Shown here: in pieces, positions 22,259 through 33,249 of the stretch
Layout of the letters: each line of letters opens with the position of its first letter
How positions within the stretch are numbered: the first letter of the stretch is position 1
Assembly (NCBI GenBank): GCA_032158125.1
Contig: JASKOT010000007.1
Span: forward strand, 124,001 to 188,000
Direction of reading: 5' to 3'
From: Papiliotrema nemorosa
Lineage: Eukaryota; Basidiomycota; Tremellomycetes; Tremellales; Rhynchogastremaceae
DNA length: 64,000 nucleotides
Translations under genes and position numbers: made by a program
The notes under the pieces: model-generated
Told to the model about the DNA's origin: nothing
What the model saw: the letters and a program-made list of their open reading frames with translations, nothing else
Databases searched by the model: none

Positions 22259-23547
22259 TCATCTACCTGCTCGACGTCGACTCAAGCGTCCCCCACCTCC
22301 AGCGCCCATCTTCCTCCTCACCTCTTCCAATCTCTTCTCCATGCTCTCCTCTTCTTCCTTTTCAGGCTCCCTCTTGCTCTTTTGCGATGATTGTGATACA
22401 CTGGGTTTGAATGGGGTGGGTGTGGGCTGTTTGGGCTGCTTGGCCGGACCAGCCTCGATCTTCGTCTTGTCCGACGAAGGCTTTTCGGGGGAGAATGATC
22501 TCGTTTCTCTCGCTACTTTCGGAATCGGCTTGTCGTGTGATCGAATGTGGGCAGGCGACGGCGCGTTTGACGATTGATAGGCCTCATCGTCGTCTTCTTC
22601 TTGAATGTCCTCCAGACCGTCCAAGATCGGGGAATGTTCATCGTTGGCTTCAGGTGACGCAGACTTGAGCGTGCTCGATGCTGGAGCCAGAGTCTCAGAG
22701 TATGCAGTCTGCTGCGTCTCCGTATGGTCATTGGACGTGTAGACGGATGTGCTTGACCCAGGTCCAGATATCCTTTTGGCCAGATCAGAGTCTTCGAGCA
22801 TTACTGCAATAGCTGCAAGTGGACTCTGAGATGATGGTACCACACTCTGAGGTGCAAAGTGGGACGCCATGGGCCCGATCAAGTGTCGAGTGATGAACGC
22901 CAACGGGATTGTGGAGCGCAACTCTCTGTTGTATCAACCATTGTGCCGCATCGAGTTGATCTGAGACCTACGCCATGTTGAATAGCCATGCGAAAGGCTT
23001 TCCGGAGATTGAAGCCTTGACAGAGACAACCCTGTCCTGTTTGTCAGCGAGGACCAGACAGGTAAGGGAGAGCAAAGCACAGGCACGTACATAGAACCCG
23101 TCTTCTTTGACTTCGACCTCGACGTCATTCCACGAGGAGGAAAGCACCATGATCTCGTTTTCCAGAGTGTCCAAAACCTTCAATGCTCTTTCGGCAGTAT
23201 CGGTATCGTCTCGCTGACTCTCGGTCACTCGGGTTCTGGTTGAGCCGGGAATCATCTTGGCCAATCGCGCAGGGATGGACGGCGCTGTCAGAGACTCGAA
23301 CAATAGCACAATAAGATCTGTCGCCTATCAGTCAGCTCGGGAGACTTGAGAGGGGTCGAGGCATACCACAAAGACATAACCCGCTCGATCTGGGTGTGGG
23401 GCATATTTGAATAGCCATCTGCCGGATTTTGTTTCCTTGGTCAACCATGGAACTCTGAGCAGAGCCTCGTCATGCTTCTGAGACAATTTAGTATGATAGA
23501 ACCCTCTAGCGGATATCGTGGGATCCTACCTGCTCGAGAAGGGACAT
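22259..23547 (-). CDS. NEJ1: XLF/NHEJ1-like non-homologous end-joining factor
   Basis: Resembles XLF (human NHEJ1, yeast Nej1), which works with XRCC4-DNA ligase IV to join DNA double-strand breaks in the nucleus. Five exons (23530-23547, 23367-23477, 23091-23324, 22973-23036, 22259-22926) give 364 residues, longer than human XLF (299). The N-terminal head reads RVPWLTKETKSGRWLFKY and GYVFVATDLIVLLFESL. The conserved centre is KASISGKPFAWLFNMAELRS then AFITRHLIGPMAS, matching the family pattern in which LSGLPFYWNF is followed by QHLIRPLM. The last 180 residues are disordered, Ser/Pro-rich, and end in a basic cluster (RRKMGAGGGGRLSRRRAGR). Start MSLLEQ was chosen because it keeps phase. Divergent from COG7 with 164 bp between starts. 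Confidence 0.82.
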
Positions 23548-23711
23548 GTCGTTTCGTCAAGAGGCATGATATGTTGCAACGGAGGAAGATGATGCGACTT
23601 TGTCAATTGGACGCGCCAGACCCTTCGACTGTGTCTCTATACAACCCCCTTTTGTCGCATTCGGCCCCTACCCCACGACGAATCCCAACTCTGGGTGGGC
23701 CATAGGTAACC

Positions 23712-26420
23712 ATGGCTGCTGGAGAAGATGCCGTGGTCGATCTGACCGATTCTCCGCCCACTGCATCGTCGTCTCTCCCCCAAACCAATGGAAATCACGA
23801 CCCCCTCTCATCCCTTTCAACTCTCGGCAAGACTCTCGATAGCTATTCTACCGACATTCCAGGCTTCATCAATGACCTCGTTTCCCCTCATCTACCCGCC
23901 CTCGCTCCGGGTGCTCCTGTACAGGCACCTCCGCTCGCACCTATAGATAAAGTGTTGAATGAGCTTCTCACCCGATTATCGCTCTTATCCCAGGACACTT
24001 CATCTTCGCTTGAACAATCGATACACGATATAACGCGCACAGTCCCTCGACTCACGTACGACTTGCAGTTCATGCGGGAGAGCGCGACGTCTTTACAGGC
24101 CTCATTATCTTCAGTCCAATCACAGGTACAAAGTAGCTCGGATGGGATCAACGGGAAACACGATACCGACGAAGCCAAAACATTTGCTTCTTTGGAAAAA
24201 CTGGCTCATTTGGACAAGCTCAAAGTGAGAATGGAGAGCGCAAGAGATATCTTGAGAGAAGCAGAGAGCTGGTCTACATTGGAAAGCGAGATCACGGCGT
24301 TTATCGAGGAAGGAGCTTGGTCAAAAGCGGGAAATAGGTTGGCAGAAGCTGGAAGGAGTATGGTGGTGTTTCAAAGTACGCCCGGGGAGTACGAATCGCG
24401 AAAGACATTATTGGTGTCCCTGCAGAATGATCTAGAGGGTGCATTGGCCAAGGCCTTGGAAAAGAACATGGCGGATAATGACACCGAGGGCATCGCAAAG
24501 CTTCGACGGGTGTTCGACATGATTGAAAGGGAGGACGAGTTCAAGGAATATTACTTCAAGGCTAGGAGGAAATCTATTCTCGATGAATGGAGCCAAGCGG
24601 TCATCCTGGACACGACGACATCCTCGACAAATGTTTCGGAAGGATCGAGCGCCGTCAAATTCCATGCCTTCTTGCCCAAGTTTTACGCCTCACTCCTCGC
24701 AGCGCTCCAGACCGAGAAAACGCAAATACCCCTCATATTCTCCCCTGCATCCTCGACATCAGTACTGTGTCATTTCCTACAGTCAACTCTCGACGTCCTC
24801 ACTCCGTCCATGCAAGCTCGCCTAGGCGCTTTGGCCGATTATCATGGAGCATCTGCCTTGCCCGAGCTGATCAAAGCGTACAAGGCGACAGAAGAGCTGG
24901 CGTTAGCGGTGCAAGGGACCGTCGATCGAATGGCTTTCAACAGCCAGGGCGGTATCGTCTCTGGAAGTGCAATCGTCTCGTCTCCGACCCTAGGCAGCCC
25001 GTCCTCGATCGTGGAGAAAAGTCCACGAGCTGTACCCAAGCGTTCAGCTTCGCGCCGCTTCTCTAGAGCGCCAGCGATGGCCCCGGAAGTCTCGCAATCA
25101 GCCTCTTCAGAATGGGAAACAACGCTGTACGAACCTTTCCTGGACCTTCAAGGGTCCTACCCCTCACTGGAACGCCGATACCTCTCACATCTTCTTCGCA
25201 CAGAGCCATCCTTGTCCTCCGTGGCCACCAAGGGGGACGCCAGCAGGGCGTTACTCGATCGGGCAACGGCAGCTTTTGCAGTCGCAGATGAAGCAGTCAC
25301 TCGATGTATGGCTTTCACCCATGGGTACGGGGCGAAAGGACTGGTGGACGCTCTCGGGGGCTTCTTCGAGGACTTTATGGAATCGCAAAAAGACCGAGTC
25401 TTGACTGCTGGTCGGACGAAGAATACCAAGGAGACCAAGGATGAGCTCGACTTTGATGGGCTGGATTACTCGACCGAGGATTGGGGAGCATTCCAGCTGG
25501 GTCTGCATGTCTTATCCGCATGCCGGGAGATTGGCGAGCGATTAGGCCGGTTCGAGACACGGCTGCACAACACCCTTCTCGATGTGGAACAGATCTCGCA
25601 TATCCAGCCGACGGATCCTTCGACGTTTCACCTGCAAGAGACGACTCTTGGTGCGATTTCGCTATTACAGCAGTCGACGCTCAACTCGGCCGACCTTCAC
25701 AGTTTGCTCTCGGAACGATCCGCGAACAAGAGCGTCGCCGTGACTCCGGCTCGGGAAGCCTTGACCACCTTTACCAAGGAGGCGCAATTGTTCTTGCAGG
25801 ATATCATTCTCACCCCGCTTCGGGCACAGCTCGACACCTACCCAAATCTCCCCATATGGTCCCAGCCTGACAAGCCAAATCGGCGCGGAGACTTGCAAGT
25901 CCCCACGTTTTCTCTCTCTCCGACTGATACGCTCGCGCGAGTGAGTGAAGGGTTACTCAACCTACTACGAGTGTTCGAGGTATATGCGACGGATGACGCC
26001 TTGGCCTTTTCGATCCGGACGTTACCCTTTGTTGATGGGGATCTGATCGAGGAGATGGCGCAGACTGTAGCAGGAAGTACAAGCAATGGCGCGGCATCAC
26101 CGAACATGGGCGCCGAGGCAGTGTTGTCAACTTGGGTCTCGTCGCTCAGTTTATCGCTGCTCTCACGCCTGACCAAGACGATTCTTCCGCGAATACGGCA
26201 GTTGACAAATGGCGGTGCTGCTCAACTTGCAAGTGATTTGGCATATCTCAGCAATGCAGTAAGGGCGCTGGACGTAGAGTGGGACGAGTTGGAAAGGTGG
26301 AAAGATGCATCGGGCACCGAATCGGAAGAAGAGTACAAGAGGAAATTTAGACAAGTTAGAGAGGCCGGAGAAGGCGAGGAGATTTGGCGTAAAGTAGGCA
26401 TACTGAGGGGATGGTCGTGA
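23712..26420 (+). CDS. COG7: Conserved oligomeric Golgi complex subunit 7
   Basis: Subunit of the COG tethering complex, which supports retrograde traffic within the Golgi. One uninterrupted frame of 902 residues, unusual here because most long genes are split. The diagnostic part is residues about 150-300: KVRMESARDILREAESWSTL, then FIEEGAWSKAGNRLAEA and VFDMIEREDEFKEYYFKARR. It corresponds to the COG7 pattern LQEADKWSTL followed by a short helical domain. Much of the rest is helical. A Ser/Pro-rich insert with ASRRFSRAPAMAP lies near residue 445. The start at 23712 is the first ATG after the divergent promoter shared with the XLF-like gene. Confidence 0.88.
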   Translation: MAAGEDAVVDLTDSPPTASSSLPQTNGNHDPLSSLSTLGKTLDSYSTDIPGFINDLVSPHLPALAPGAPVQAPPLAPIDKVLNELLTRLSLLSQDTSSSLEQSIHDITRTVPRLTYDLQFMRESATSLQASLSSVQSQVQSSSDGINGKHDTDEAKTFASLEKLAHLDKLKVRMESARDILREAESWSTLESEITAFIEEGAWSKAGNRLAEAGRSMVVFQSTPGEYESRKTLLVSLQNDLEGALAKALEKNMADNDTEGIAKLRRVFDMIEREDEFKEYYFKARRKSILDEWSQAVILDTTTSSTNVSEGSSAVKFHAFLPKFYASLLAALQTEKTQIPLIFSPASSTSVLCHFLQSTLDVLTPSMQARLGALADYHGASALPELIKAYKATEELALAVQGTVDRMAFNSQGGIVSGSAIVSSPTLGSPSSIVEKSPRAVPKRSASRRFSRAPAMAPEVSQSASSEWETTLYEPFLDLQGSYPSLERRYLSHLLRTEPSLSSVATKGDASRALLDRATAAFAVADEAVTRCMAFTHGYGAKGLVDALGGFFEDFMESQKDRVLTAGRTKNTKETKDELDFDGLDYSTEDWGAFQLGLHVLSACREIGERLGRFETRLHNTLLDVEQISHIQPTDPSTFHLQETTLGAISLLQQSTLNSADLHSLLSERSANKSVAVTPAREALTTFTKEAQLFLQDIILTPLRAQLDTYPNLPIWSQPDKPNRRGDLQVPTFSLSPTDTLARVSEGLLNLLRVFEVYATDDALAFSIRTLPFVDGDLIEEMAQTVAGSTSNGAASPNMGAEAVLSTWVSSLSLSLLSRLTKTILPRIRQLTNGGAAQLASDLAYLSNAVRALDVEWDELERWKDASGTESEEEYKRKFRQVREAGEGEEIWRKVGILRGWS

Positions 26421-27194
26421 AGTATGATACATGACAATGCACCGATGACCCTCGCATGTCGGCATCTGACCTCTGTGCCGAATCGACCGGAACGGCGAGT
26501 GGCGAATGTTTTTATGGGACACCTCGTACGATGGCCAATGCCGAGTGAGCTCACGCGTCTACCAAAGGGGGAGGTCATGTCCATGCATATATACACTTCG
26601 ACCACTGCGACGCATTGACATCCGATCTCTCGTGCTTCATCTACAACCTGCGCCTCTCGACGCCTCTGAGCCGTGTGGGCCACCGAGAAGCCGGACCGAG
26701 GTTAATCCAAGTGGTGACGAGATTTCCAGGGGGGGAAGAATAAGAAGCCCCCTGGTGGTCGCGCGTTGGCCGATTTTGGGGAACTAGGGGCAACTCAACG
26801 TGTAAAAGAATCAACACCCCCTCTCTCATTCTCTATTCTTCTCGACGTATACCCAAGGTAGGAGCAGCATAAGAGCGTGTATCTCAACATACACTTCGAG
26901 TAGGACAAAGTCGATCGCGTCCTTGGCGGCGATTCTATATTGGAGAACCCAAAAAAAAAAACGCGACTGGGTGACAGACTCGTGATCTCACCTTTTCGAT
27001 TTCTCCCATTGTTCAACAGCATCGACCCATTAGACGACCATCACATACCTCTATAATCCTTAATCCCGCCTATCCCACCTCAAAATCCTCTATCCGCACA
27101 TACACACACACACACAAGGATCGCCAAACGCGATCAGCTGGCCACTCGTCCGACCTAGCCATTTCCAACTTTTTCTAGCTCAAGACTGGTCGCC
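26421..27194. other. Intergenic, promoter and leader of HMG-CoA reductase gene
   Basis: About 774 bp before the HMG-CoA reductase start. It contains an A tract near 26949-26960, a (CA)n microsatellite at about 27098-27116 and C/T-rich leader sequence just before the start codon. Open frames here are short and not protein-like. No sterol element is claimed. Confidence 0.5.
27098..27116. repeat. (CA)n microsatellite in HMGR leader
   Basis: A CA dinucleotide run of about nine units lies roughly 80 bp upstream of the HMG-CoA reductase start codon, probably in the 5' untranslated leader. Confidence 0.8.
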
Positions 27195-30100
27195 ATGATA
27201 CGAAACGGAGTACGATCTGCCATCGTCTTCCTCTCCTCCTTATCCTCCGCTGCCCCTATAGAGGTCATCACGACGACCTTTATCCTCGTCACCCTTGTCT
27301 ATTTTCAACTCTTGCATGCGATAAAGGGGTCCGAGTTCTTCCAGGTCCCACCCACAGCATCACCTGCACCGAGGCCTGTGCACCTCGTACGATTATCCCA
27401 TCCACAACTCCTCGACGATTCTCCATACGTCTACCCCTCTCCACCATCACCCATATTCGGCGGCTCGTTCTCAAAGTCAAGTACTTGGCAGCCATTACAT
27501 GCGACCGAATTTAGAAAGATCCTCGAGCAAAATGCCTTGGGCGATGGATACATCTTTCGACCAGAAGATGGGGGAAACACACAGGGCGAAAAGGCCGCAG
27601 TGGTGATTGTCAAGCAGATCACGGTTGCTCAGGAAGAGGAAGGGCCGGTCGCAGAATGGGAGCGGTGGCTTTTGAACGACTTTGGCATCGAGTTTGCGGG
27701 TAAAAAATACACCTACCAGGATCTATGCTTCGAGTGCGATACCTCGCTCGTACCGCATCCCTTGTATTCTTCTCAATCGACCATCACACTCTACCTCTTG
27801 CCCCCGACACCGGATACGCCTACATTGACATACCTCAACCAACTCAACAAGCTACCACCCTTCAGTACACCTGGATCAAATAGCACTTTCCGAATCCTAT
27901 CGCATTCGTCCAACACATGGGGCCTTTTGCCATCATTCGATGGCGCAGGACTGTTTGCTGGAGTTGGAGACTCTTCCAACTCGTCCGAGAAGGAGGATGT
28001 CGACGCGCTCAGCGGTCTCAGAAACGTCCGATGGTTCGCATACGCCGCTCGAGCCTTTGTGATGCGTTTTGTGACCCTGGCCAAGGTGAGCTGACACTTT
28101 GCCCGCGAAACGCAGCTAAAGAGTAGAATGCCGACTCTGCCGACATCTTTGTCGTCTTGCTCGGATACGTCTTGATGCACGCGACTTTTGTCCGATTGTT
28201 CTTGAACATGGGCAAATTAGGTTCAAAATTCTGGCTCCGTAAGTGTCTCCCACCTACACATCTTCCCGGATCAACCAAGCCGTCCATGGGTCCCTTTCAG
28301 TTCAAAACGCTTATTGTGATCAGCTTTTGCGACTCTTGTTTCTTGCATCTTTGCCTTCTTGGTAGCCCTTCTCGCCGCCTACCTGCTCAACGTCCCAATC
28401 GATCCCGTCAGCATGTCCGAGGCTCTTCCTTTCCTCGTCATCACTGTCGGTTTTGACAAACCCTTCAAGCTTGCTCAAGCTGTCTTTGACAACCCGGAAA
28501 TCGCACCGATTGCTGCTTCACCCGAGATGTCGCCTGTTAGAGACAACGGAGATCTGCCAGATGCCAATGGATCCGGTCTTGGGCTTGATCTCGGTCAACT
28601 GCACAAAGAGCTCGCTCCTCTCGAGCGATTACAAAGACTCGCAGAGGGCAAGGGAGTGCGATGGGCTGCGCCCGTTGCAGCCAAGCAGATTGTGGTGGAT
28701 GCCGTCAAGAAGCAAGGCTTCTTCATCGTGCGAGACTACATGATTGAAATCGCCGTTCTCAGCGTTGGTGCCGCGAGCAAGATTGGTGGACTGAGAGAGT
28801 TTTGCTACCTAGGTGAGTTCTAGTGTATATCCCGGTCTGATGACAGCCGCTTTGATCATGGCTGCCGATTGCGTCTTCCTCTTCTCCTTTTACGTTGCCT
28901 TGCTCGCCGTCATGGTCGAAGTCCATCGGATCAAGCTCATTCGGGGCAAGACCAAGAAATCAAAGTCGCTCCATCGCTCATCGAGCACAGTCTCCCTCGC
29001 ATCTTCCGTCCCCTCACCTGTCCCTACCTCTTATGGACAAGAGACGTCACCCAAGAAGGGTTCCAAGGATGGACAACCGGAAAACCCTCTGGTGCGACTA
29101 AAGTTGTTCCTCATCATCTCCTTCCTCACCCTCCACGTTCTCAACCTATGTACCACGTTGACAGAGCAAACGGCGCTCAAGCGACACTCTACCCATTCTG
29201 TCCCGCAAGTACCTCGGATCGACCCAAGATCGCCGAGTCTGTCGCCGCTCCTCGAGTCACTGTACGCTGGATTACCTGCCGAGACCGACTTAGCGGTGCA
29301 GATCGTCCCTCCCATGAACATTGTCGTCAGCTCTGAGGATTACGTCCCCTCCACTCGACTGGCCTCGATTGATCAGTTCATGTCCGAATGGACACAACTC
29401 GTGGGAGACCCAGTGTTGTCCAAGTGGATCGTTGTGGCTCTGGTCATCTCTGTGATGCTCAATGGGTATCTCTTGAAGGGTATCGCCTCAAACTCAATTG
29501 GTGGTCGAGGTCCGGTCGCTGCTGCCGCGCAAGCGTTGGTGGGCGTCTTTGAAGCCGCCATTCCCGTCGAGGTCAAGTCGCGTGGTCGAAGCGAATCTAG
29601 CCATACACGAAGCAAATCTGATGCGGTCCAGATCACCCCTCGTGGGCGCACTCGCTTCGATCTACCGATCGCACACCCTGCTTCAAACAGGGATGGTGAC
29701 CGAACGCCCAAGAATGAAGTACGAAGCAACGGCGATGCTGGACACGTCATTGTCAGCTCTACTCCACCCGTGCCCGTGATCTCGGACGTCAAGCTCCCCG
29801 AGACCACCTCGGCAGAGTCTGTCACCTTTGGACGACGACCGCTGGACGAATGCGTGGAAATCTACGCTGGTGGCGTCGGAGCGCACAATTTGTCGGACGA
29901 GGAGATCATTTTGCTCGTAGAGAAAGGCAAGATCGCTCCTTATGCCCTCGAAAAGGCGCTCAAGAACCTTGAGCGAGCTGTTCGAGTACGACGAGCTGTC
30001 ATCTCTCGAGTTTCCCTCACACAGACTCTCGAGGCAAGCGCTCTTCCTATGGCCGATTATGACTACAAGCAGATCATCGGCGCTTGTTGTGAGAATGTCA

Positions 30101-31449
30101 TCGGTTACATGCCCCTCCCAGTTGGTATCGCGGGTCCTCTCAACATCGATGGTCAGCTGCTGCACATTCCCATGGCGACTACCGAGGGTACACTTGTCGC
30201 TTCGACCTCTCGAGGTTGCAAGGCACTGAATGCCGGCGGAGGGGTTACAACAGTCTTGACGCACGATGCCATGACTCGAGGTCCCGCCATCGACTTCCCA
30301 TCCGTTGTCATGGCTGCGGCAGCAAGGATATGGATCGATTCCGCCGAAGGTTTCAGGGAGCTCTCGACTGCTTTCAACTCGACTTCCCGATTCGCCCGAC
30401 TGCAGACATTGGAGTGCGCCCTCGCAGGTCGAACACTTTATGTCCGTTTCGCAACAAGAACAGGAGACGCCATGGGTATGAATATGATCTCGAAAGGGAC
30501 AGAGAAGGCTTTGTCGGCTCTCCAAGATCGATATCCGGAAATGCAAATTCTGGCGCTGTCTGGAAACTACTGTACCGACAAGAAACCAGCGGCGATCAAC
30601 TGGATCGAAGGTCGAGGTAAATCTGTGGTTGCCGAGGCTGTCGTTCCTGGCCATGTCGTCAAGAGCGTGCTCAAGACTACGGTCAAGGATCTGGTAAACC
30701 TGAACATCAAGAAAAACTTGATAGGAAGTGCCATGGCGGGTAGTATCGGAGGTTTCAACGCGCATGCTTCGAACATTCTCACAGTAGGTGCTCGACCCCG
30801 TGAGATGCGCGTCGCTGATATTCAGGCTGTCTACCTCGCTACTGGTCAAGATCCAGCTCAGAACGTTGAGAGTTCCAACTGTATGACCCTAATGGAGCCG
30901 TAAGTATAGCTCAACCCGCTCAAATGTAGAGACTGACCGTGCAGGACCAACGACGGCGAAGATCTCCTCATGACCGTCTCTATGCCCTCTATCGAGGTCG
31001 GCACCGTCGGTGGAGGTACCATTCTCTCACCCCAGCGAGCCATGCTCGACATGCTGGGAGTCGCTGGCGCCCACGCGACGTCACCCGGTGCCAACGCTCA
31101 ACGGTTGGCTCGAATCATCGCTGCGGCCGTCATGGCAGGAGAGCTCTCCCTCTTGTCAGCGTTGGCAGCTGGTCATTTGATCCAGGCGCACATGAAGCAC
31201 AATCGATCTGTTCCCGCGACGCCTGGCGCCGTCACGCCTGGTGGACCGGCTGCCCGGGGCGACGTGCTCTGGGGACAAACCGTCGGTGGAGGTATTGCAC
31301 CAATCGGAGGCATGACCCCTCTTCATAAAGGCCTTCCGACCCCGAGATTATCGCCTCCAACTTCCAACGGTGTCCCAGCGGACGCGAACTCGGTGTCGAG
31401 GTCCCCCGTCTCGACGATGAATCGCCCCAAGCTGAATGGAGGGCAGTGA
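27195..31449 (+). CDS. HMG1: HMG-CoA reductase
   Basis: Reduces HMG-CoA to mevalonate with NADPH, the committed step of the sterol (ergosterol) and isoprenoid pathway, in the ER membrane. Five exons (27195-28085, 28127-28238, 28324-28812, 28847-30899, 30945-31449) give about 1,349 residues. The N-terminal half holds membrane helices with a sterol-sensing domain ([40 protein letters not shown]). The catalytic half has [30 protein letters not shown], the catalytic Lys segment [19 protein letters not shown] for the cofactor, and the catalytic His in [17 protein letters not shown]-terminal extension of about 80 residues rich in Gly, Pro and Ser follows the usual family end. Confidence 0.97.
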
Positions 31450-32162
31450 TCGACATCTTATACCCGCTCGTAGTTGATCGCAACCCCTGTCCCAGTACAC
31501 TTTCCGTTTTCTCTTCATGGACTTACATTCCGGCATTCCAGCACAAAGCATAATGCATATACACGCATAATATACACAACACGACATATCAATCAGAAAG
31601 GAGTTTCCAATCAATCATGAAGGTCAGTAGAAGCTGGTCCCAGGCCGTAGACATGTATAACAAGTTTTCGTCGGCGAGGTAATTCTCAGTGAAATGCATC
31701 TTATGTCATGAGTACCTTGTGGCTTCTATCGTCCATGGCGCTCACATACTGTGCAATTATCGCAGGCGTGGACTAGGGTGCATGTACAGTATACCCAATC
31801 CAGTGGTCTACATCCCGGACTGAGTCAGCATCGAACTCCGTTTAATGAGACCTGCCAAAGAATGCATCATTGGAGCGTGCTCGACACACCGGAGCGAGGA
31901 CAAGCTGATGCAGCAGTCGGGGTCAAGATCCAGGGATGAGGACTGGGCCACGCAGAAGGAATAGTCCCCATTGGTATGTATATAGCTCTTTTCATACTCT
32001 CTGCATTCTGCTAAAGACCAATGTCACTGAACCGTATCACCTCACTCGCTCAAAGCCATGCGCCTCCAGATTTCCCGACTCGTCCCGTCAGGTATACAGC
32101 TCCTTCCTCACTATCTTTGTGTGTAATATCAGCGTGCACCCGTTGACTGTCTCCCGGGCGGG
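31450..32162. other. Intergenic, 3' regions of HMGR and a small gene
   Basis: About 713 bp between the convergent HMG-CoA reductase and small orphan genes. Only short open frames without protein-like composition are present. I see no RNA gene or repeat. Confidence 0.45.
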
Positions 32163-32585
32163 CTAATCTTCACTAGGCAATACTTGATAGTCGAAGATGC
32201 CGATCACTTTTTGCAGACCTTTAGCCGCAAGAGACTTTCGAAGTGCGTTGACCCAGATGGTTTTCAGTTCTTTGCTCTTTGCACCTTTCGCCTCGGTGCT
32301 GAGAAGGAACATATAAGAACGACTCGGTTTAAACTACGTGTTCTCCACCGCGCTCTTCAGGATCTCGGTGGCTTGCGTCGCTCTCTCCTGTGCCTCGCTG
32401 AAGAGGTGCGACTCGGAGGATGGATTATACGACATCCAACAAGCGATCCTGGGTCCTCCGTGAGCAGTCCAGTCGGTTGGGTTAGACATCCCAACTGATA
32501 TATGGAATGTACCGGGGTAAGAATCTGGGTTCGTATCCTCAGAGTCGGCAAAATGAGTGATAGTGGCGGTCAAGGTTGGAGGCAT
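32163..32585 (-). CDS. Unrecognised small two-exon protein
   Basis: Not recognised. Two exons (32338-32585, 32163-32298) join across a 39-nt intron (GTAGTTT...TCTCAG) to give 127 residues beginning MPPTLTATITHFADS. The frame continues across the splice into ELKTIWVNALRKSLAAKGLQ and KVIGIFDYQVLPSED, which has a clear amphipathic pattern and supports a real gene. There is no signal peptide or membrane helix. A TATA-like element lies about 115 bp upstream of the start. Confidence 0.6.
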
Positions 32586-33249
32586 TTCAGCAGCAATATA
32601 TTGGCTGGGCGCACGCAAGGTATTTGTCAACGAGGATTGGAAGCTCGCGCGAGAGGTCAGAGGGACGATGGGAGGGGAGACGTAGACGTATCAAAGCTAT
32701 ATATGGCGCATTTCAAGCCAAGGAGCACAGAAGCGGCATAGTCCATCGATCACAGAGGCACCCTTTGTTTGCGAAACAACTCGTCTTGACCTTGGGTCAG
32801 ACCCACGGCTCTCCCTCTTTATGTCACGATCGACCAGACAACGGAATTGGGGGTACCCTGGGCAAAGTATTACACATGTGACCACTAGAATGGTGTTTCA
32901 ACCAGTGTTGCAATGCTTCGATTTGCCCTTGATTCGAGCGCTTTCCAGGGGCTTATGCACCCACTCAGCTTATGTAAAAAGGGTCGCACCGAAACAGCAG
33001 CGAAGATCTCCCCCCATCTGCCCATACTGTAGGCTGATGATAGCGATCAGAGAGTGCAAGAACCAATCGTTCATCCTTCAGTGGCGACTGTCAGAGTCTT
33101 GAAATGGGACGAGTTTCAGAATCCACCGCGTGGAAAAACGTCATGATCTCCCCCCAAGTCGACGAATGCCAGTGGTCGAATAACAACGACAACAACAACA
33201 ACAACATTGACCATCCCACCTCACTCCCACACTACCAGACCATGCAGGC
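32586..33249. other. Divergent intergenic region
   Basis: About 664 bp between the small orphan (minus) and the alpha/beta hydrolase (plus). It holds a TATA-like element near 32697 and an AAC-rich repeat near 33181-33206 in the probable hydrolase leader. I see no gene. Confidence 0.45.
32697..32706 (-). promoter_or_regulatory. TATA-like element of the small two-exon gene
   Basis: The minus strand reads CCATATATAG here, about 115 bp upstream of the start codon and followed by a C/T-rich leader. This fits a TATA box and short 5' leader. Confidence 0.4.

Noticed and set aside
29683..30849. 388-codon open frame on the minus strand over HMG-CoA reductase
   Set aside because: It lies opposite the catalytic domain, where every conserved HMG-CoA reductase motif reads on the plus strand. 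The antisense frame shows no family features.
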